A DNA stretch of 6,638 bases, taken from Victivallis vadensis (GTDB taxonomy: Bacteria; Verrucomicrobiota; Lentisphaeria; Victivallales; GWF2-50-93). The stretch is taken from the NCBI GenBank assembly GCA_020718525.1, contig DYRX01000242.1, forward strand, positions 1 through 6,638, given 5' to 3'. This document shows positions 6,451 to 6,638 of this stretch, in pieces. The number at the start of each line of letters is the position of its first letter. Position 1 is the stretch's first letter. The translations under genes were made by a program, and so were the position numbers. The notes beneath the pieces were generated by a model. The model saw only the letters and a program-made list of their open reading frames with translations, was not told the origin of the DNA and did no database searches.

Positions 6451-6637
6451 ATTGATTTCCTGAAAAATAACAATCCTTTTGCTTCATTTGCCAATCTTCT
6501 TTCAGTTTCCAGACTTGAAATTCAGGACATTCCGAAATAGCTTGTCGACCGTAGATGAAGGAGGCATCCATTCCCCCGAGTGTTTTCTTGTGAAGCCCAT
6601 AATGTGCCACGCTGTCTCTCTTTTCGAATTTACGCGG
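6434..6637 (-). CDS. Possible C-terminal end of an upstream gene (partial, 67 codons)
   Basis: On the minus strand a frame is open from the right edge to TAG 6434-6436, 38 nt before the ATG of the GH123-like gene. The spacing fits an operon neighbour. The peptide is charged (segments HYGLHKKTLGGMDASFIYG and ECPEFQVWKLKEDW) and shows no motif or family I recognise. A second minus-strand frame here is also open for ~44 codons, to a TGA near 6504, and it is not clearly worse. The choice of frame therefore rests mainly on length and on running right up to the next gene. Codon third positions are about half GC, which does not decide it. Confidence 0.35.
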   Translation of the reverse strand, partial: PRKFEKRDSVAHYGLHKKTLGGMDASFIYGRQAISECPEFQVWKLKEDWQMKQKDCYFSGNQFDLEA

Positions 6638-6638
6638 G

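Noticed and set aside
1..6638. CRISPR array, tRNA, rRNA, transposase or IS ends
   Set aside because: No regularly spaced repeats, tRNA-like cloverleaf, rRNA core sequence or transposase-like protein were seen.

Overview
The window shows a bacterial accessory carbohydrate locus with three large genes and two genes cut by the window edges. The gene content (an AlgJ/AlgX-like acyltransferase-type protein, a GH123/DUF4091-type glycosidase and a lectin-like plus beta-propeller protein), the strong GGAG(G) ribosome sites and the mid-range GC content suggest a PVC-group bacterium, most likely Lentisphaerota or a relative such as Kiritimatiellota or Planctomycetota. This placement is inferred from family resemblance only; no rRNA or phylogenetic marker is present.

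Layout. Positions 1-1945 (+ strand) hold a protein of the AlgJ/AlgX SGNH-like superfamily. Its N-terminal part is split: an open frame enters from the left edge and stops at 197, while the main frame (GTG at 110, stop at 1945) lies in the -1 frame relative to it. The most natural reading is one gene broken by a single-base frameshift near 105-115, or two overlapping genes. A nested hairpin over the stop codon and then a canonical intrinsic terminator (1991-2011) follow it. The convergent gap 1946-2178 also holds a third large hairpin and a 22-codon reading frame behind a strong ribosome site.

Positions 2179-6395 (- strand) hold a probable two-gene transcription unit, read right to left. First comes an exported 720-aa GH123/DUF4091-like glycoside hydrolase with an Asp-Glu pair. 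After an 86-nt gap comes a 655-aa protein with an N-terminal concanavalin/LamG-like domain and an FG-GAP/rhamnogalacturonan-lyase-like beta-propeller, with no visible export signal. Upstream of the glycosidase, 6434-6637 is an open frame from the right edge that may be the end of a further gene on the same strand.

How they may fit together (inference): the minus-strand genes look like a polysaccharide-degradation pair, one product exported and the other apparently not. The convergent plus-strand gene looks like exopolysaccharide acylation machinery. Nothing in the sequence ties the two units to one pathway.
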